Assembly: GCF_002443255.2 (NCBI RefSeq)
Contig: NW_019211456.1
Span: 45,014,791 to 45,078,790 of the forward strand
Origin: Varroa destructor
Lineage: Eukaryota; Arthropoda; Arachnida; Mesostigmata; Varroidae
Direction of reading: 5' to 3'
Length of the DNA: 64,000 nucleotides
Part shown: positions 12,000-24,529 of the stretch, one piece after another
How positions within the stretch are numbered: the first letter of the stretch is position 1
How the letters are laid out: each line of letters begins with the position of its first letter
Translations under genes and position numbers: made by a program
Notes under the pieces: generated by a model
The model's input: only the letters and a program-made list of their open reading frames with translations
Databases searched by the model: none
Told to the model about the DNA's origin: nothing

Positions 12000-14900
12000 G
12001 ATAATCTAAGTCAACTCAACGAAACGCAAGAACGTTAGAAGTAAGCTGCTAAATCAAATTGGAACGCCTCTCTGTGATGGAAGCCAATACATATTCGAAT
12101 ACGAACGCCTATAGATGCATTGTTGTCAGGCTGCTGCAGACGAAAACACTTTATCGATATACAAACAATAATCTAACCTTGTTGACAGATCCTGTACTGT
12201 CTAATTATTATGCAATGAATGTGCTAAGTTCAAGTTTAATCTATTTTTAATCATCGATACTTGCTAAACTGCATGCGTGCTATTTATTAATTACCGAAAT
12301 TAATTAATAACCGAAAAAAACAAGAATAAAAAGTGGAGGGGGAGAATTATGAAAACAAGGAGAGGGAAGATCCCAGAAGGTGTTAGCTTGTATGCGGTTT
12401 CCGAAGCCATTGAAACTTGAACTTAAACGACAACTGGTATGGGCTGCGCAATACATTTATGTAACTTCAAGTCTAAGTAGGTCAAGAGAACTTGATTACA
12501 GTATAAGTAAAGGTGAGTTATTTCACCTCACAAGAAAGCGCGTGGCTGTTACCTAACCTGTTAATGGCAGTGGCATAGTCAAATAAAAGTATTGACATTA
12601 GTCCCACAAATGTCGTGCGTTGCATGCAAAAATTGATAACTGCTTTTCTAAAAGCTTACGAAATCTTAATGCGAGCTTTGTCTAGTGTTTGGCTTATGTG
12701 TCATACCACATTCTAGGTGATACGGGTCCGTGCCCTTTTAGAAATAGCTACCTTAGTCGTAACACATTTAGTTGTGGGTAATTTTGATCCCCCCTGTTCG
12801 TACGTTTGACGGACGTAGCCGCTGGCCGTATTTGCATGGCGCATGCGTCGCATAAACATAGTTTTTGTAAATCATCTGCGATGCCTCAGATAAATGACCT
12901 AACAGACAGGCAGACAATGAAAACAATATTGAGAGCGCCAATAGGCATGTTCACCTAGCCGTTGAAATACTCTTGTAAGCACTCGAATTCTGTCCCATGC
13001 GCATTTCTGGTGACAAAAATGAGTGTGCTATGTTAGAACAGAGAAGATGAGCAATCGATACGTCGCTCCCTTGAGTCTTTGCTTGGTGCGCCTCTTCAAC
13101 TTTATTATTACGGCTATCCACGTATCGAACGTCGAGTTCTTCGTGGCGCTTGTGTGCGATTTTTCCCAGAGCAGAGTAAACATATGAATAGAAAAAGGCT
13201 AGGATAGGTAGACTTTAATCTACAGTTCTGCTATCCACTAGCGCCACCAATTTTATTCGACAAGTATAAAGCAGTTATCGACACATCTGCAGTCATTTTT
13301 ATTATTACTTTCTACACAGATGCTGTTTCTGCGGATAATGCAAAATTTTTCAACATTAACACTTCCGCAAGGCAAAGCGATGGTGACCGTTTTAAACATA
13401 AATAATATAAACATGCATTTCTATCGGAGATCGCACGCGGAACCCCCTGTCTTTAAATCGAGAGATCGGTCACATTTGAATAACATTAGTTCTACTATCT
13501 ACGTAGGTTGGTAAACATTTTCACTATGTATTTGCTAATTGACTGTCATGAGATAATAATCAGCTTAAGGGCAAAGTTATAACTTAACGCTAAAAGTAAG
13601 TTTTGCCTTTCCGCAAACAAGAATTGCCGTCTAACTGCTGTAAGTTTTGCGCCCGGTAGTCGTCTTGCATCCCATTAGATGGCTGACTCAAAGTACGAAA
13701 CATTATTAATAAGTGAATAAGCCTACGTTCCAAGTGAGACCACCACGCGTCCCTTAAGCTTAGTAGGCACAGACGCTACCCCCTACGCCATTATAAAAAT
13801 GATTGCCTCATAGTTCTTGCCAGTACTAAAACACCAAACATTTGTAGTTCCTAATACACGCCATGCGAACAGTTTGGAATAAGTTCAGCACCAGAAATGC
13901 AAAATTAATCACAATTTCATTACAAATCAGCCAAGTGTCGCATTAAAGATTACCGAGAACGCATTGTCACACTTCGAAAAACCTGGACGTTGCAGATGCT
14001 CTATTGTGGCTGACTTATGTAGGAAGCGAGATAACGCGTAAACTCTAAACCCAGCCTGGGATAGGTGCCTCAATTAAAAGGGTAGAACGTAATTCAAGTG
14101 TTTTTTATTGTATTTTTCTTTAAGATTAACTTGCTCAAAATCCATTTCTATTGCCTTAAGTCTTCAAGAAGTTTGACCTTTTAGATAATGTTCTTTCCTT
14201 TATATTTTTTTACTAAAAAAATGTGAGAATATAGTGCTTGTGGGCAATTACAAGCTTCAGCTAGAACATATATCTAATTGTTTTTACTGGTAGCAAAGTA
14301 AGGGGCCAGGATTGGCAACCTTAGCAGTAATAGAATCTAACTGGATATCCTTTATTTGAGAATTGGCCATTTTAGGAAGTTACAAGTGTTTTTTCGGTGA
14401 TGCCTTCACGTAAGGATGCTTTAAAAAAAAACATGCTTACAAAAAGATCCTTTTTTAGGACACCGATAAAAAATACGGGTTTTAATGGGACAATAAGCGA
14501 CCACTACACTCGATCTGGGGCCGACGTTACGTATAGATAAATATTACTCAGGCCATGATTGCCTCAGACTAACCTCCTGTCAATATACGCATATAGAGCC
14601 CGTCAAGCCCCTTGACACCTTATCATTTGTTGACATAATTCAGATAGAGGCCAGCTATCTAAATCATTGATTTTCATTTGAATTTTTACTAGCAAAACAC
14701 ACGCGGTTTTACATGTCCAGTTGTGTGCCATTATCGGGAGCACACTCGTTCCCAATTTGTAGCTACTCTAAAACCTTACTATGATTACGTAAAACCTAAG
14801 TAAATATAGATCATAAGGATATGCTAATTTGATTGTTGAGTTGGTGCTTTAATGTTGCTACAGGGTAGCGGGAAAGGCGACCATCAAGACCGAAGCGTTT

Positions 14901-17900
14901 AGCATAACCGGGTATGTATATTTAGCGAGCCCATTTTCAGTTAACCCGATTGCAACCTGCTTAGTTTGTTCTCTCACAATGGCATTTATTTACGACTAAT
15001 TAATTATATGGTATTTACAACTAAAAAAGCGTGGTAAATAGGAGAATTTAGTGTAAATTGTTCTAATGACAATAGAAATTGTTGCAGCCTTATTACACTA
15101 CACGTGGCCAGTGAAAAGAATGAGAAAAGCTTTATCGGCTTTTACTAACGAAAAAAATTGCAAATCAATGGAAAAAAAGAAAAAACGAAATACCCAGTGG
15201 TCACTCGGCGAATTTTTCGAACAGGATTTCACAGTTAATCAGCCTGGCCGGCCGACAACGCACATATAACCCTTCTGTTAAAGTTCAAGAAACAAGATTA
15301 TCCTTTGATTGTGTTCGGCGTGAACTTAATTTAGCGTTAACTTGTACTTCACACTAAGCCTTTATTGACAGCTAATTAATATTCGTTTTATTTAGCTGCA
15401 GCCGTTTGTAGCCTAGCGAAACATTTTAAATAAAGTTGACCATGTGTGTTTGTGATGTACGTCTACCATCGTATTATCACAATATATCGAACTACCTACT
15501 ATTTTACCATAATGTTGGCACTACGTAAGACAAAGCAACGTTATACCGAAAGGGTACTATAAATATGTACTTGATGAATTTCAGTTGTTAAGATGTTTGT
15601 AAAAAGGTTGCCGTGTTTATTATAAACTGAGCTAGAAACATTACAGACTTTCTTAGAGTTCGTATATCCTTTTAATATCCATACATATTTTTGAGAAATA
15701 TCCTAGTAGCCGAGAACTAATTAAGACAGCATCGAGCAGAAGGATGAGTGAAGAACGCACTTGAACGAAAGGCTTTGTGCAGGAGAAGTTCAGGTTAACG
15801 ATCCGATCGAAACAGACACCGTCGAATAATAGAGGGATTTTCGGTTTCTTATTTTGTCAGCAAAGGGTTATTTACTTAGCTCCGTCCAAAAATTAGAAAC
15901 TTAGTTTTTATGCTAAACGAAGTTTAATTAGCTTCACAAAAAGAGGGAACTAGGGCAAAAGGTAACCTATTCTATGACCTTTTTTTTCGACAGTGTACCG
16001 GCTCAAATTCAGAGAATTGATTTGAAAGGCGCAAGCGACATGGCTGATAAACGAGCGAAATAGCCATAGCCATGCGTACCTCATCCTTATTACATTCTAA
16101 TTGTATGAGCACCACCTATACTCTAGTTCTTACAACCGTTAATCATAACTCGAAACTATACTGGACGGAGCTATCTGCAGGCCCTCCCTCATGGGAATGT
16201 ACGCAGCGCTTAAGATTCATTGCATACAGAGAGAATAACCAACAACAGACATATATAAAGGTCGTTTGTATAACGTGTCGTGATGCGCTCTTAGGAAACG
16301 TTTGGCACACTTACGAGCCAGCTTTTATCGTTGGGCCGCCTCTAGCAGTATACAGCGCGCTTCAAAACTTGACGTCAGCCCAACTTGAAAGGATGAGAAA
16401 ATCAGTACGCGACGCACCCTGCATCGCTACTCCTCGCTTTACCGCTAGGCGTTGACTTCACTTCGTGAAATGTACGGTTGCACGAAACGTGTGCAATATT
16501 CTATGTGAAACTGTGCGTCAAAATGAATATGATCAATAACCTGGTAGTTTTATTACATTGTCAAGCATATCTTTTCGGAACTGGTGACGTGGTCAGCTCG
16601 AAGCTCGAAAAATACCCAGAAGTAGTTACTTTTACTAACAACTTAAGCCGGATACCGACGAAAGACATTGTTGTAAGTTGCTCTTCAAACTGAAAAATTA
16701 AAGTTAGTAAGTTGTTTGATGTAGCTTTGTTTGCTTCTTTTTAACTAACAACCGAAATAAATATTGAACAAAACAATATTTCTCCTCTGTATATAGCGGC
16801 CTTCGCTTCCTGAATGATGTTTCGCGCAATTACATATTTCCTGAAGTAATATCAAGCAAAAGCAAGTCACTTTCTTCAAGGTTTTCATTTTTAGAATCGA
16901 GATCGGCAGCTCACGAGAAATTGCTTTGCCTACTGAGCTCTATCATGCATTCATGAATCGACCTCAAGCACCTCGTATATCGATGCGTATGATTAATTAT
17001 TTATGTGCATGATCTACTGAATCGGACATTTCTAGCTGATGCTTAAAGACTGCCTTCATGGAGAGGAAGTGATCATTTTTCACTAGCAGCAATTGGGCCA
17101 TGCTGGTCTATTTCATAGCAAAACATAATACATATTCATATATATATCAACTTTTTAGACTGTGTGACGACAAGAATCAAGCAACACCTTCCTCCTCTAG
17201 GGCTAATTGAACAATTTCCAACCTTCATGCTCAGGTAGACGCGCACAATAGCACCGAATCGTCGGTTTGATAACGTCAACCCTGTTAGATAGGCCTGATT
17301 ACGAGACAAGTCAATGAAACGGTAAATTTAAGAAAAGATGTTGTGATATAGGCCGATAAATCTGCTAGTCTTCAATACCTGTGAGCGAACTCGGTTCGAT
17401 GTTAGCCATAACTTAAGTTTGAACCCCTTTTTATGGTAGTGAAGGACAGCGTCTTACCTACTATTACAAGAGTAGCCGCCATAATGAAGCTGTTTCTAGT
17501 TTTTTTTTTTTGTCAAAACTGGAAAGTTGAGCGTAATAGATAGAAAATTACGTGTTCTTCCTCTAGATATATCTATGCTCGCTTTCTCAGTCAAGGCTTT
17601 ATTTCTCGCAAGTGATATTTGTCATGTGGTTTTTTCGTATGTTACAACTTTAGAGGTAGGAATATAACTATGCGGTATATATTATGGAGGTTGAAATGTA
17701 CCCACTGCGGTAGAAAGAAGGATGACAGCCGTTATAGTACAATGAGATCCAGTCGCTTTATTACAACCGGTTGTGCGAAGATTCTTTTATCTATAGACCT
17801 TAGAAATGCATTTTCGTACAATTGCTTATTGATTACTTGTTATACTTGTGTTTGTCAGAGATGACCGGTCTTCATATATAGCCACCATGTAAGCTGCCCT

Positions 17901-20900
17901 ATTTTTTAAAGGGTGTTGTTAAAAATGTTGCCTTTTAATCATGGTAATGATCACAAGACTAAATAAAAGAGGCATAAAAAACGTTTGGGCAATTGAAGCT
18001 AGTCAGAAGGAAAGCTGAAAATGATTTCAATAATATCATTAGTTTCTCGCATTAGCTTTAACTATAATATTCGAAAAAACAGTTAATGCTCCAATATAAC
18101 GTGTTATGGGAAACTTCAAGTTATGTCAACATCGTTAGGAGCTTTTGTCGTGAATATCGTTAGTAGAATGTTAATTTTTACTTTTTTTTTTTTCTATTTA
18201 CTAGCTAACATGTGATAAACTCACATTTGAACTAGCTACTTAATGGAGCTAGGGGTCTAAACTAGAATGAAATGGCTATTTTAAAACCCAAAACGACTCT
18301 TGTCTATGATGCCACTTCGGTGCCCCCTTTTTTCCACTTTTCAACCTACATGACAGTAGTTATTTGTTATGATCTATGTTAAAATAGACTATCTATATTA
18401 TGAACGATTCTCTACTCGTAATCTACTTTTACCAAAGGGAATAATACAAATTTCCTATATTTTGAGATTTCTTATATTTAGTCCCGATTCATGTATACGG
18501 TCTTACTTTCAACAATTGAAGTATTATTCATGAGGAGGTTACGCGATTTCTGCAACAGCGAACAAATCTACGGCTTTCAATTTAGGTAGACATCTATAAA
18601 CTGTAATAGAAAACGATAACTTTGCTTATATATCGTTACACCGTATTTTTACTTGAATGTGGTGAACTTTTTTGCACCGTAACATCCGGGATGAAGAGAG
18701 TTTGTCTCAGTCTAAGAAAAGGTACTCCTTAATTAACCCTTCAATAAATGTAAGAAGAGCCAACTGACAGAATCCAATTCATTAACGCTGAACCATATTA
18801 CTTAAAGGTACTACGGCTCAGCCTGAGGCTCCCGCCTTAGGCTTGGTAAGGATCAACGTGTTGATGAAATCGTCAACAATTTGCTGGCTGGCTGGCTACC
18901 AGTGGTACTCAACGGAGCTGAAGGTGTTGTGCGTAACAACTATAGAAGTCCACTCCAAATTGTCTGTTGTTGCGTCGCAAATTCAACTTCTGTAGCTTTT
19001 GGAAATTTAGCTCTTCATTGCATTGTGGTTTGGTTACCATTAAAAAGGCTTCAGATTGGGCGACTTTGTATGTTATTAAGTTTAGCCTGGTAGAGCTTGG
19101 TCGGAAAGGTCGGCTCACACCTCGTACGTGCGCAATGTAACAGCATAATGGTTGCAATGCAGTTAATTGGGTTGGACGGGTTTATTAGTAAACGAATAAC
19201 TTAGTCCAACTTGTTTATACTCATTTATATATAATTTTATATACCACTTTTGGCAGTTTTCAGTAACCTATTAAAAGCAGTTTCGAACACCATGACGAAG
19301 TTGATGGCGATGAGGCAAGCTTCGGCCAGAGCGTCGGAAGATGGTTTGCTCTATTTAGTTGTAACGTAATTTGAACGTATTTTTATTCAGGTATAGGACT
19401 TAACGTTTTAATTAAAAAAGATGCTGTCGCAGTGTTCGTATAGCACCAAAAGTATCGATTTGAATCTGAGCGTAGACGCACTTATATGCTCCAGTAGAAA
19501 TCCAAAGGGCAAAATAAAAAGCAATTATTATGTATCTTAATTCCTCCTCTTGGTCGGGTCAGCCAGGTTTGCGTCAAGCTTCGTATCCCTGTAAATCCGT
19601 TGGCCAATATTAAACCAACTGGAGTAAGGCTTGTCGTAGAAGGAACAGCTATGAAAAGTTTTTAAACGGCAAAATTCGTATCACGAAGCATCCCTGTATT
19701 TGGAAGGTGCTATGTTCTGCAGATTAGCAGCATTATGTAACCGAGAGTGGTACTATAAACCTTATGGTCTTTATCGATTATAATCTAGTGTTATCCTGAG
19801 AATAACTTGTGAATTTTCAAATAGTTTTAGAAAAGGTGAGCTTACAATTCGGAAAAAAGCAGGGAAAAAGGGTAGGCGAATAAATCGACCCAGGACTTAT
19901 ATACAAACATATACACGCATAGAAATTATTGGAATTTGTTTACTATTTTACAATTATAACGCGGCAGACCGGTTCCTTAACATTGTCTCACGTATTATAG
20001 GTCCTACTGAGTTTTATGGTATTACTGGATAGTCGTAAATGAACACCACGTGGTCGGATTCAGACAAAGAACGAACATTATCTTAGCTTTACGTGCCCAT
20101 AATCATTACGTGGGCTGAAGTGAAAGAGTAAACATTGCGTTCGTAAGCACCTGTCATTCTAACTTGATACAGATGTCCTAGTTTCTTATCAATGAAATAT
20201 CGCGCCTTCTCGTTTCTCAAGTTTGAAGAGAATGGTTTCATTTTAACATATACAAATATATGCGATTTTGAGCAATCAGTGCCTTTTCCTTATTGCGATA
20301 CGCGTTCTAATACCCATTATAGGCATGTACTTCTGCATGTAAATAAATAGTCGTGCTTTAACTGTATGCCAGCAATCCGTATTTCTGTACATGTATATAG
20401 AGACGGAACTGTCGAAACGTTACGATGACTGTAATATGCTTGCCGCACAGGCCTTGACTGTGCCTACTTTGTTTTCGTTATCTTCAGGTGTTTAGGCTTC
20501 CTAATATTCAATTTTAGTTGCGCCTAGTCGAGTTCAGTTACTGTTATAAAAGAAATAGATTTTCTATATAGCTTTATTTGTCCAAGTCGCTTAACCATAA
20601 TAGCAGGGAAGGGACCTTGAAAACTCATTTGAAAGAAAATTTACTAATCTACTAATCTAACCATTGCATACTTGGTAAATATCATATTTATGATGTTTAT
20701 GTGCTACGGAAAGTCCTATCATGTGCTCGTGATACCCCTAATGCTCTACTAAACAGGTGGAATAAGGGCTTTTAACATAAAATATCCAAACATTACAGCA
20801 GAGTGTACGATTTTCACTTTGCCCAGAAGTTGAACGAAGTTCGTTCGTATATGTTGAATCATATCACTTGTGAATGAAAGGGAGTAACGCTACGTGGTGA

Positions 20901-22320
20901 AAATTTAAACACTGACCTAATCGCTTGCCATCGAGCCCAGAAAGAATCAGGCAAAAAGTTTTCTAGGCTGATTGATGGTCAAAAGTACGACATGATTTAC
21001 TAGTCGCGCATCGAGACTAAAATCCAATGCGTATTTAGTAGCGCTTATATATGCCCTTCATAATAGAGATTTTTCGTCGTAGCTCAAACCCGCATTATTT
21101 CTATTAGGTTCTAAGGGATTTTTCGTTATATTGGCCTTTAAACTATGTAACACAATGCGCAGCGTCTACTAATGCGATAACGATATAGAAATGACTATAT
21201 TGAAACCAAATTCTAGGGAGAAGTGTAAGCTTCATAACGAGTTATTATCAAATACAATTAAAAAACAGTGTAAACTTTTTACTTGGCACAGATTTCGCGT
21301 TAATATATATGAGTCGAATTCTAAAAAGGCCTGTAACGTTCTCGAAATGAATTACGATATAATAGAGGCTATCCAAATATTCAATTTGAAGCTGGCCGTA
21401 TTAAAGTAAATGCTCATGCTTATTCATTTAGCCATATGAACATAATAGAAATCTTAAGTTTGACAAACTTACCCATTTTCTTAAAAAATATCTTCAGAAA
21501 AGAAATCCAATTTTGTGATACAACTTAGATTGATGACCTGTGATGCGATTCTTCCTCTGACAAACCTCCTAACCACCCAAAAAGAGTTTGCTATCAATTT
21601 CGAAGGCCCTGCGTACTTCATTAGATGTCTGTTTTGCTCGTGTACCATTAGTCGTATTATTATAACCTTCACTATAAACAGACGTCCGTACCAGGTCGTA
21701 TGAGTTGTCGCACTAACAGCGTCCGGAACCACAATCGACACTTCGACCCAGACTACTTTACAAACACCATCGAAAACGCGCATAGTAAACGTGAAGTACA
21801 CCACATCGTTGTTGTATTTACGTGCGTCTCAGAGCCGAGTTATTCTGCATTTACCTATAAACGGTACTCAGAACTCTCTGTCGGCACTTCTGCTGGGTGT
21901 GAGCATTTTAAAACGAAGAAAAAACGTTGTGTTGTTGCGAAGTATATGGGTCGGCTTAACCTGGACTACTTCGTTTCGATTGGTTTGTCGTAGGCCAATG
22001 GTTATGGGATGCATTAAAAGCTTTGGATATACCTGAAAACAGGTTCAGATGAACAGTGTCAATATACTGTGACGATACTTCAAAGCCAAGCCTCATTTTA
22101 GAGGCTGCTGCAACTCCAGCATCATGGAGACTTTCCGTCTAAACAAAACCAGCTAAATGCCTGTAATTTTAGTGACTGTCAGCTGTAACAGCAGAACTGA
22201 CTTCAAATGTGGGAACGCGTTAGGCAGTGTTATTCAAAAAATACACAGAAAAATAGGCTGACGGTAAAGGTACAGCTGTAAAATTATATAAACAAGCGAA
22301 TATATAGTGGATACCAATTT
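12000..22320. other. 10-kb gene-poor stretch
   Basis: No conserved domain or splice-supported gene was found. The longest frame (16,072-16,455, plus, 127 codons) has no recognisable motif, no good start context and no flanking splice or poly(A) pattern. Frames overlap on both strands around 21,481-22,036. A CTGG repeat lies at 18,881-18,896. I see nothing that demands a gene, but short single exons could be missed. Confidence 0.45.
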
Positions 22321-22332
22321 ACTAGTACTAGG

Positions 22333-22412
22333 TCGGCAAGCCGTAACGGCGCAGTGGCAACGGGTCTTGCTACAATGCCTAGGTGCACGTCAAGTGACCG
22401 AGGCTCAAAATT
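22333..22412 (+). mobile_element. tRNA-derived SINE head (degenerate)
   Basis: The segment contains GGCGCAGTGGCAACGG (22,348-22,363), close to the A box of tRNA-derived SINEs (GGCGCAGTGGTTAGCG). About 35 bp further is GAGGCTCAAAATT, a weak B-box match to GGTTCGAATC. No cloverleaf or acceptor stem can be formed, so it is a SINE relic and not a functional tRNA gene. Confidence 0.4.
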
Positions 22413-22449
22413 AAGTGTGAGTAAGGTTAATTTCGTGCTAGAAACCAGC

Positions 22450-24300
22450 CGCCTGAGCTAATTATCTACGGCGCTACTGTACTTGGAGGTAAACATTTTT
22501 TTCAAACTAGCCTAAAAGAAACGCCCTTATATTGCGCTAAATCGGCTTCCACGAATCAAAATATCAATTTCGGCAACAAATCGGTCCGCGCATTTCGTGG
22601 CTTCGACCAACCAAAACATGCGGTTATTTTCCTCTTATTTTTCTTCTTTAGTGCAATTATATATGGTCTTAGCAGAGAAAGCAAAGCTAACAGCCTTTAA
22701 AAACATTATTTAGACTGTAGAGTACATTCGCTGCGTCGCCATAAAATAAAGTAGTCATGCCTATGGTTCCTGAATTATGACTGACCTGAGATCTCGAGCT
22801 AATATTGGAAGCTACTTGCGGTGACAGATTTTTATCGACACAATATCAGCTTAACTCATAGGAATACTGAATATCTATGCATTCAATCTTTGGAGTGGCC
22901 AAGCCTGGCAGTTAAAGTGTATCGCTTAATTGAACATCGAGCTACTATATATCATCTACCGAAATGTATAACCCGGCGTCCTTGCAGCCCAAGTTATCGA
23001 ACTTCCTAAAATAGGTGCAATAGATGAGATGATCTTCTATTTTGTCCGTCGAAAGCATATGCCAATGCACTGAGGACATTATGCTGTATCTATGTCGTTG
23101 CACTATGAAGAATCTCACTGGCAGTCATGGTGAGGATGAAAGCTTGGGGGCGCAGTTATGAGTGAATAATTCCGGCATGAACGAGGTTATCAGTGCAAGC
23201 TTGTGTCGATTGCGGTACTGCATTTAAACACAGCGCCAACTTAACATGAGCAAGACTACAAGGATTTTTTACAGGGTGGTTGAAACATAAATAATTTGAC
23301 ATTGCGTGCAAGTCAAATTATAGACTGTCGCTATTTACCAACTTGGATATTGTTTTTTACCGCGATCGGTTTCGGACTACGTCACGACTTAGATGAGAAG
23401 GTCAAAGATTTCGCAAGGATTTTACCATTGTGTAATACGAATTTTGAAAAGGCTCCGAAGCATTATGTGCTTGCCGGTTTGCTTCTAATATTTCAATCTT
23501 GTTTGTCACGAAAAACTGGCTTAATAAGGAGAAGAACTTACCAACGATGAAGAGCAGTATGAAACTGCTCCTATTTTACTAGTTGTATAATAGTATTAAA
23601 CTAATATGTTTATAAACGCTTAGAAGTGCTTAGACTTAATTTTATCTTTGCCATTTTTTCCTTTCACAAATAAGGCGTTATTAAGATGTGTGGGCCGATG
23701 ATGTTGTCACTTGAAGTATAAACATAACATAATTATTCCAAAATTTCCGCACATGCAATGAAAACTCTGCCGAGCGACTAATGGATCATGAGCCTTTCCT
23801 TCATCACCCTTCCTATGTCAGCAAGTGAACACATACACCATTCAGCCCAATTAATTCTCCGGCTGACTGATTCCATTAGAGATAAAAATGATGCCGGTAA
23901 TTCCCAACGATACAAATAGCTAAACCCATTCATGGCAATGCCAAGTTGGCATTTTTCAAACCGCATCAGAGAATCCCAGATAGTGTTTTTGCCCCCATTC
24001 ATGAAAGGTGAAAGAAGTGGGTGGTCAGCTGTATCAGGTCAAATCTATTAAGCCAACGTGTTCTTCTTTCATTGTCCTATTGAGGTAAACACTGTGCTGC
24101 GCTTTGCTCAACAAAGCCTTAAACCGGTGGTCCGGAACATCTTTGTTACAGGGTAAAATCTAACGTTCACTCTCAGCCTTCACATTCTGTATGATCATTA
24201 CTGTAACACGAAAAAGCTAGCCATCGTACAAGACCAGGCTCACTCAGATCGTCAGTGACGTGCAGATGGATTTAACGGAAATAGTCGATTGGAACGAGTG
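22450..24300. other. Non-coding stretch; no gene recognised
   Basis: Open frames at 23,296-23,550 (plus) and 23,778-24,002 (minus) have protein-like composition but no family signature. The plus frame is preceded by a good acceptor at 23,274 that does not lead into that frame. Confidence 0.4.
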
Positions 24301-24343
24301 CAGGCTCTATTGCCCACTGTTGTTTGTCTCTCGCTTCTTCTAG

Positions 24344-24524
24344 TGCTACTGCGGTCATAAGGTGCCCGACGTCGAAAATGGTTCGAAGAAACGAGGAAAA
24401 TGTCGATATATGGGTTTACTTGAAAGAAAAACCAAACTGGCCATCGCAATTTTGTAGCCGACAATTACAAGAAATTACCAAAGAATATGGACGTGATGAT
24501 TCTGCACACACATATAAGTGGTAA
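24344..24524 (+). CDS. Candidate terminal exon, unrecognised
   Basis: An excellent acceptor (long pyrimidine tract, TTCTTCTAG ending 24,343) is followed by a frame of 59 codons to TAA at 24,524. The frame includes MVRRNEENVDIWVYLKEK and RQLQEITKEYGRDD, a charged, helix-like composition. A second frame from the same acceptor, beginning CYCGHKVPDVENGSKK, stays open for 37 codons, so the frame is not certain. No upstream exon or poly(A) signal was placed and the family is unknown. Confidence 0.28.
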
Positions 24525-24529
24525 ATTAC

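Noticed and set aside
16072..16455. 127-codon plus-strand frame
   Set aside because: Longest frame in a gene desert but no domain, no splice or poly(A) support, and the length is within what chance gives in 64 kb.
17395..17410. GGTTCGAT resembling a tRNA B box
   Set aside because: No A box at suitable distance and no cloverleaf.
23778..24002. 74-codon minus frame with several ATGs
   Set aside because: Protein-like composition only; no family, no splice or poly(A) evidence.
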